Shown one piece after another: positions 60,887 through 64,000 of a stretch of DNA of 64,000 nucleotides (the first letter of the stretch is position 1; every line of letters begins with the position of its first letter). The DNA is from Bradyrhizobium iriomotense. Its GTDB lineage: Bacteria; Pseudomonadota; Alphaproteobacteria; Rhizobiales; Xanthobacteraceae. The stretch lies in assembly GCF_018130765.1 (NCBI RefSeq), contig NZ_JAFCJZ010000019.1:62001-126000 (forward strand), in the 5' to 3' direction. The notes below the pieces were generated by a model. That model made no database searches. It was given only the letters and a program-made list of their open reading frames with translations, and was not told the origin of the DNA. The position numbers were made by a program, and so were the translations under genes.

Positions 60887-62500
60887 TTAATGCGCCGGCC
60901 CGCCCGCTGCCTTCACCCGCCGCGTCAGCAGCACGGCGACCGCGGCGAGCACCAGCACCACGCCGATCACCGCAAAGGTGTCGGAATAGCCCATCACCAG
61001 CGCCTGGCGCTTCACCGTCTTGCCGAGCGCGATGATGGCCTGCTCGCGTGCGGCATTGGGGTCGGGCACGCCGTGGGCCATGAAATAGTCCGTCATCTGG
61101 GCGATGCGGCTGCGGACCTCCTCGCGGCCGAGCGTGACCGAATGGCCGATGATGTTGGAGTGGAACTGCTCGCGCTTGGTGATGATGGTCGCCAGCGTTG
61201 CCGTTCCGATCGCGCCGCCGAGATTGCGGAACATGTTGCTGATGCCGGAGGCCGCAGCCGCGTCCTGCGGCGCGATGCCGCCTGTCAGCACCGAGGTCAG
61301 CGGCGTCAGCACCATGGCCTGGCCGACCGCGCGCACGATGTTCGGAATCCAGAGCTGATCGCCGGCATAGTCCGGCGACATCGCCGTGTTCATGAAGCAG
61401 CTATAGGCGAAGATCAGAAGACCGGTGATGGCGATGTAGCGCGTGTCGAAGCGCTGCATCAGTTTCGGGATCAGCGGGATCAGCACGAGCTGCGGCAGGC
61501 CGGTCCAGGCCAGCACATTGCCGATCTGCTCCGCATTGTAGCCCTGCGCCTGGCCGAGATAGGCGGGCAGGATGTAGACCGAGCCGAACAGCGCAAAGCC
61601 CACCATCGTCATCGCGATGGTGCCGAAGCCGAAATTGCGCTGCCTCAAGAGGCGCAGCCGGATCAGCGGCTTTTCGATCGTGAGCTCGATCGTGACGAAC
61701 AGCGTGAGGCTGACAGCGGCGATGATCGCGAGCTTGACGATGAAGGGTGAGGAGAACCAGTCGTCCTTGTTGCCTTCCTCGAGCACGGCCTGCAGCGCCG
61801 ACAGGCCGATCGCCATGGTGACGATGCCGGCCCAGTCGCCTTCCTTCAGGAGACCAAGCTGCATCTTCTGCCGCTCCAGCGTCAGATAGAGCGCGGCGAC
61901 CATCACGGCGGTTGGGATCACGTTGACGAAGAAGATGGTGCGCCAGCCATAGGTCTCCGTGAGATAGCCGCCGATGGTCGGGCCGATCGCCGGTGCAAAG
62001 GTGACTGACAGCGCGAAGATCGCGAGCCCGACCGGTTGCTGCGGCTTCGGCAGCTTGGTGAGCACCAGCGTGAAGGCCATCGGAATCAGCACGCCGCCGG
62101 CAAAGCCTTGCAGGCCGCGCATCGCGATCATCGACGGCAGATCATGGGTGAAGGCGCAGGCGACCGAGAACGCCGCGAACAGCGTCGCGCTCGCCAGCAT
62201 GTAGCGGCGGAACGAGAACACGCGGCTGAGGTAATCGGTCAGCGGGATCACGATGATCTCGCCGATCAGATACGACGTCGAGATCCAGGAGCCGTTGTCG
62301 GCGCCGGTGCCGATGCCGCCCTCGATGTTGGCCAGCGAGGCGTTGGTGATCTGGATGTTCAGGATCGCCATGAACGAGCCGATCATGGCCGCGAGCACGG
62401 CGATCCAGGTTGCGAGGCTCGCGCGGTTGGGATCGCTGACGGCGCGATCAGGCGTCGCGGCCGGTGTTGCTTGCGTCGAAAGTGAGAGGCTGTTTGACAT
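60887..62500 (-). CDS. emrB: DHA2-family MFS drug efflux transporter, EmrB-like
   Basis: A 537-residue inner-membrane proton antiporter with about 14 hydrophobic helices. Family landmarks include FMAILNIQITNASLANIEGG in helix 1, SWISTSYLIGEIIVIPLTDY, and MRGLQGFAGGVLIPMAFTLV, followed by FAPAIGPTIGGYLTETYGWR (motif C region). EmrB proteins work with an EmrA adaptor and an outer-membrane channel to expel hydrophobic compounds. ATG 62500 follows GGAGGG by 7 nt and lies inside the emrA reading frame, overlapping it by 53 nt, which indicates tight translational coupling. Confidence 0.93.
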   Translation of the reverse strand: MSNSLSLSTQATPAATPDRAVSDPNRASLATWIAVLAAMIGSFMAILNIQITNASLANIEGGIGTGADNGSWISTSYLIGEIIVIPLTDYLSRVFSFRRYMLASATLFAAFSVACAFTHDLPSMIAMRGLQGFAGGVLIPMAFTLVLTKLPKPQQPVGLAIFALSVTFAPAIGPTIGGYLTETYGWRTIFFVNVIPTAVMVAALYLTLERQKMQLGLLKEGDWAGIVTMAIGLSALQAVLEEGNKDDWFSSPFIVKLAIIAAVSLTLFVTIELTIEKPLIRLRLLRQRNFGFGTIAMTMVGFALFGSVYILPAYLGQAQGYNAEQIGNVLAWTGLPQLVLIPLIPKLMQRFDTRYIAITGLLIFAYSCFMNTAMSPDYAGDQLWIPNIVRAVGQAMVLTPLTSVLTGGIAPQDAAAASGISNMFRNLGGAIGTATLATIITKREQFHSNIIGHSVTLGREEVRSRIAQMTDYFMAHGVPDPNAAREQAIIALGKTVKRQALVMGYSDTFAVIGVVLVLAAVAVLLTRRVKAAGGPAH

Positions 62501-63707
62501 GGCACGACCCTCCGGAAACGAGCTTTGCCTTAGACGTTGTCTTGGGCGCCGCGGCCGCATTCGCGGTCGGCGCGCTTGAACGTGTCGCAATGGTGGGGAT
62601 CACGGACATGCCGGGCCGGAGCGCAATGGCGGGTCCATGCTCGGCATCGAGCACGATCTTGACCGGGATGCGCTGCACCACCTTGGTGAAATTGCCGGTG
62701 GCGTTGTCGGGCGGCAGCAGCGCGAATTCCTGGCCACTGGCCGGCGCGAGGGAATCGACGTGACCATGCACGATTTGGCCCGGGAACATGTCGACCTCGA
62801 TATCGACGGCCTGTCCCGGTGCGACGTGCGTGAGCTGCGTTTCCTTGAAATTGGCGACGACGTAAGCGCCAGCGGCCGGCACGATCGACATCAGCTGCGT
62901 ACCGGCCTGCACGAACTGGCCGACGCGCAAGGAGCGATTGCCGACGACGCCGTCGATCGGCGAGACGATCGTGGTGTAGCCGAGATTGAGCTCCGCCTGC
63001 TGCTGGACCGCGGCTGCGCGCGCGGTGGCGGCCTTGGCCTGCACGATCTCGGCCTTGAGGAGATCGACCTGCTTCTGTGCGGAGATGAGGTTGGCGTTGT
63101 CGCGCGCGATCGCGGCGTCGGCGCCGGCATCGCGCGCCTGCGCCTGCTGTGCGTTCTGGATGCTGCCATAGCCGGTCCTGGCGAGATCCGTGTAGCGCTT
63201 GTTCTCCTGCTGCGCGAAGGTCTTCGCGGCCGTGGCGACGTCGATGGTCGCCTTCGCGGCTGCGATCACCGCTTCCTGAACTTCGAGCTGCGCCTCCTTG
63301 CTGACGACCGTCGCGTTCGCCGCCTGCACGTCGGCGCGGGCCTGGTCGAGTGCGACCCGGAAGTCGCGGTCGTCGATCCCGGCCAGCACCTGGCCAGCTT
63401 TCACATGCTCGTTATCGGCGACCAGAACCCGGTTGAGATAGCCACTGACCTTCGGCGCGATGGTCGTGTTGTCGGCCTTCACATAGGCGTCATCGGTGGA
63501 GATGAGGTACTGGCCGACGGTCCAGTAATCGTAGCCGTACAAGCTGGCACCGGCCAGCGCGACGGCCGCGGCCCCCAGCAGCAACAGCTTGCGAAAATTG
63601 AGCTTTTTCCGGCTTGCGTAGACCGGCGCGGCCGGCAGGACGCCCTCCAGGGCGGTTGCCGCGACGGCGGTCTGGGCGGCAGCGGATGGGGTGGTGTGGA
63701 CGGTCAT
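62448..63707 (-). CDS. emrA: HlyD/EmrA-family membrane fusion protein
   Basis: A 419-residue periplasmic adaptor. A single N-terminal membrane helix (about 40-57, LLLLGAAAVALAGASLYGYD) is followed by a barrel-sandwich hybrid (ISTDDAYVKADNTTIAPKVS, GYLNRVLVADNEHVKAGQVL), a long coiled-coil hairpin rich in Ala/Gln (about 130-230), and LNLGYTTIVSPIDGVVGNRS with VGQFVQAGTQLMSIVP. It delivers substrates from EmrB to the outer-membrane factor. GGGGAG is 6 nt before ATG 63707. It is the first gene of an efflux operon, divergent from a TetR regulator. Confidence 0.93.
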   Translation of the reverse strand: MTVHTTPSAAAQTAVAATALEGVLPAAPVYASRKKLNFRKLLLLGAAAVALAGASLYGYDYWTVGQYLISTDDAYVKADNTTIAPKVSGYLNRVLVADNEHVKAGQVLAGIDDRDFRVALDQARADVQAANATVVSKEAQLEVQEAVIAAAKATIDVATAAKTFAQQENKRYTDLARTGYGSIQNAQQAQARDAGADAAIARDNANLISAQKQVDLLKAEIVQAKAATARAAAVQQQAELNLGYTTIVSPIDGVVGNRSLRVGQFVQAGTQLMSIVPAAGAYVVANFKETQLTHVAPGQAVDIEVDMFPGQIVHGHVDSLAPASGQEFALLPPDNATGNFTKVVQRIPVKIVLDAEHGPAIALRPGMSVIPTIATRSSAPTANAAAAPKTTSKAKLVSGGSCHVKQPLTFDASNTGRDA

Positions 63708-63726
63708 GGCCGGCTCCCCTGAATTA

Positions 63727-63782
63727 GGAAACTTGATAATTTCCAAAATGAGACTAGCTTTGGAATTGTCAATGGAATGACA
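63727..63782. promoter_or_regulatory. Cluster of inverted repeats between emrA and the TetR gene
   Basis: Three inverted repeats lie in the 91-bp divergent gap: GGAAA/TTTCC (63727-63731, 63740-63744), TTCCAAA/TTTGGAA (63741-63747, 63759-63765; 11-nt spacer) and TGTCA/TGACA (63767-63771, 63778-63782; 6-nt spacer). The middle one is the best TetR operator candidate. Confidence 0.6.
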
Positions 63783-63798
63783 GGCGTCATTTAAAAGC

Positions 63799-64000
63799 AT
63801 GGCTCAGAAAAACTTGGCTCAGGCAAAATCGGACAGTGAAGTTCGTCCGCGCGGGCGGCCACCGGTCCGTAGCGAGGACGAGACCAGGCGGATCGTCTTC
63901 GACACCGCGCGGCACGCCTTTGCCGGCGACGGCTACGCCGCGACCAGTACCGAAGAGCTGGCGCGTCGCGCCGGCATCTCGACCAAGACTCTTTATCGTC
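63799..64000 (+). CDS. TetR-family regulator (3' end beyond window)
   Basis: 67 residues are visible, starting MAQKNLAQAKSDSEVRPRGR. The TetR helix-turn-helix is recognisable: TRRIVFDTARHAFAGDGYAA, then TSTEELARRAGISTKTLYR. It is divergent from emrAB and very likely represses that operon, releasing it on binding an exported compound. The rest of the gene, including the ligand domain, lies past base 64000. Confidence 0.9.
   Translation, partial: MAQKNLAQAKSDSEVRPRGRPPVRSEDETRRIVFDTARHAFAGDGYAATSTEELARRAGISTKTLYR

Overview
The window looks like a chromosomal stretch of a Bradyrhizobium-like alphaproteobacterium. The reasons are high-GC coding on both strands, the alphaproteobacterial yidC-rnpA-rpmH block, a very large (about 180 kDa) NAD-glutamate dehydrogenase, FixK-type TTGA-N6-TCAA boxes, and long REP-like palindromes that open with CCGTCACCCTGAGG or GTCATTCCGG. 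No database could be searched, so the genus is an inference.

Layout. 1-4.1 kb: yidC (cut by the window edge), rnpA and rpmH on the minus strand, and a divergent HAMP histidine kinase. 4.1-6.2 kb: a REP-like palindrome, an intact tRNA-Arg(ACG), queD, a small unknown gene and a CBS-domain protein behind a FixK-type box. 6.6-11.7 kb: a bifunctional PBP1-type penicillin-binding protein with a secreted partner gene 10 nt downstream, plus two small unknown genes. 11.7-19.4 kb: NAD-glutamate dehydrogenase and an MHYT-PAS hybrid histidine kinase. 19.7-27.8 kb: a secreted two-repeat protein followed by a decayed tRNA-Arg, then a block holding an AraC regulator, a 1136-residue autotransporter, an IalB-family protein, a globin and a small secreted protein. 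This block ends in a truncated second copy of the secreted-protein gene, so it is bounded by about 216 bp direct repeats.

28.1-36.1 kb: isochorismatase-family hydrolase, lipoprotein, IclR regulator, and a divergent operon of enoyl-CoA hydratase, ADP-forming acyl-CoA synthetase and an orphan Bug/TctC receptor that suggests catabolism of an imported organic acid. A methyltransferase-dehydrogenase pair follows. 36.2-44.7 kb: LLM flavin oxidoreductase, small unknown genes, a MocR regulator divergent from an MDR oxidoreductase and a nitroreductase, a YgiQ-type radical SAM protein and two very small proteins. 44.7-51.6 kb: FAD-linked 2-hydroxyacid dehydrogenase with its GntR regulator, divergent from a DHDPS-family lyase; then a TonB-dependent siderophore receptor with a PepSY membrane protein.

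51.6-64 kb: secreted unknown, three-domain rhodanese, serA, patatin phospholipase with a GntP-type permease, a tannase-family esterase lacking the usual disulfide cysteines, Hsp20, a host-attachment-family protein behind a FixK-like box, and an EmrAB efflux operon divergent from a TetR regulator cut by the window edge.

The strongest unexplained signals are the direct-repeat-bounded autotransporter block with its tRNA-Arg remnants, a roughly 50 bp dispersed repeat centred on a GGCGCGCC palindrome in three intergenic gaps, the paired cysteine loss in the tannase-family enzyme, and several well-placed palindromic operators. I found no CRISPR array, transposase, prophage or rRNA gene.
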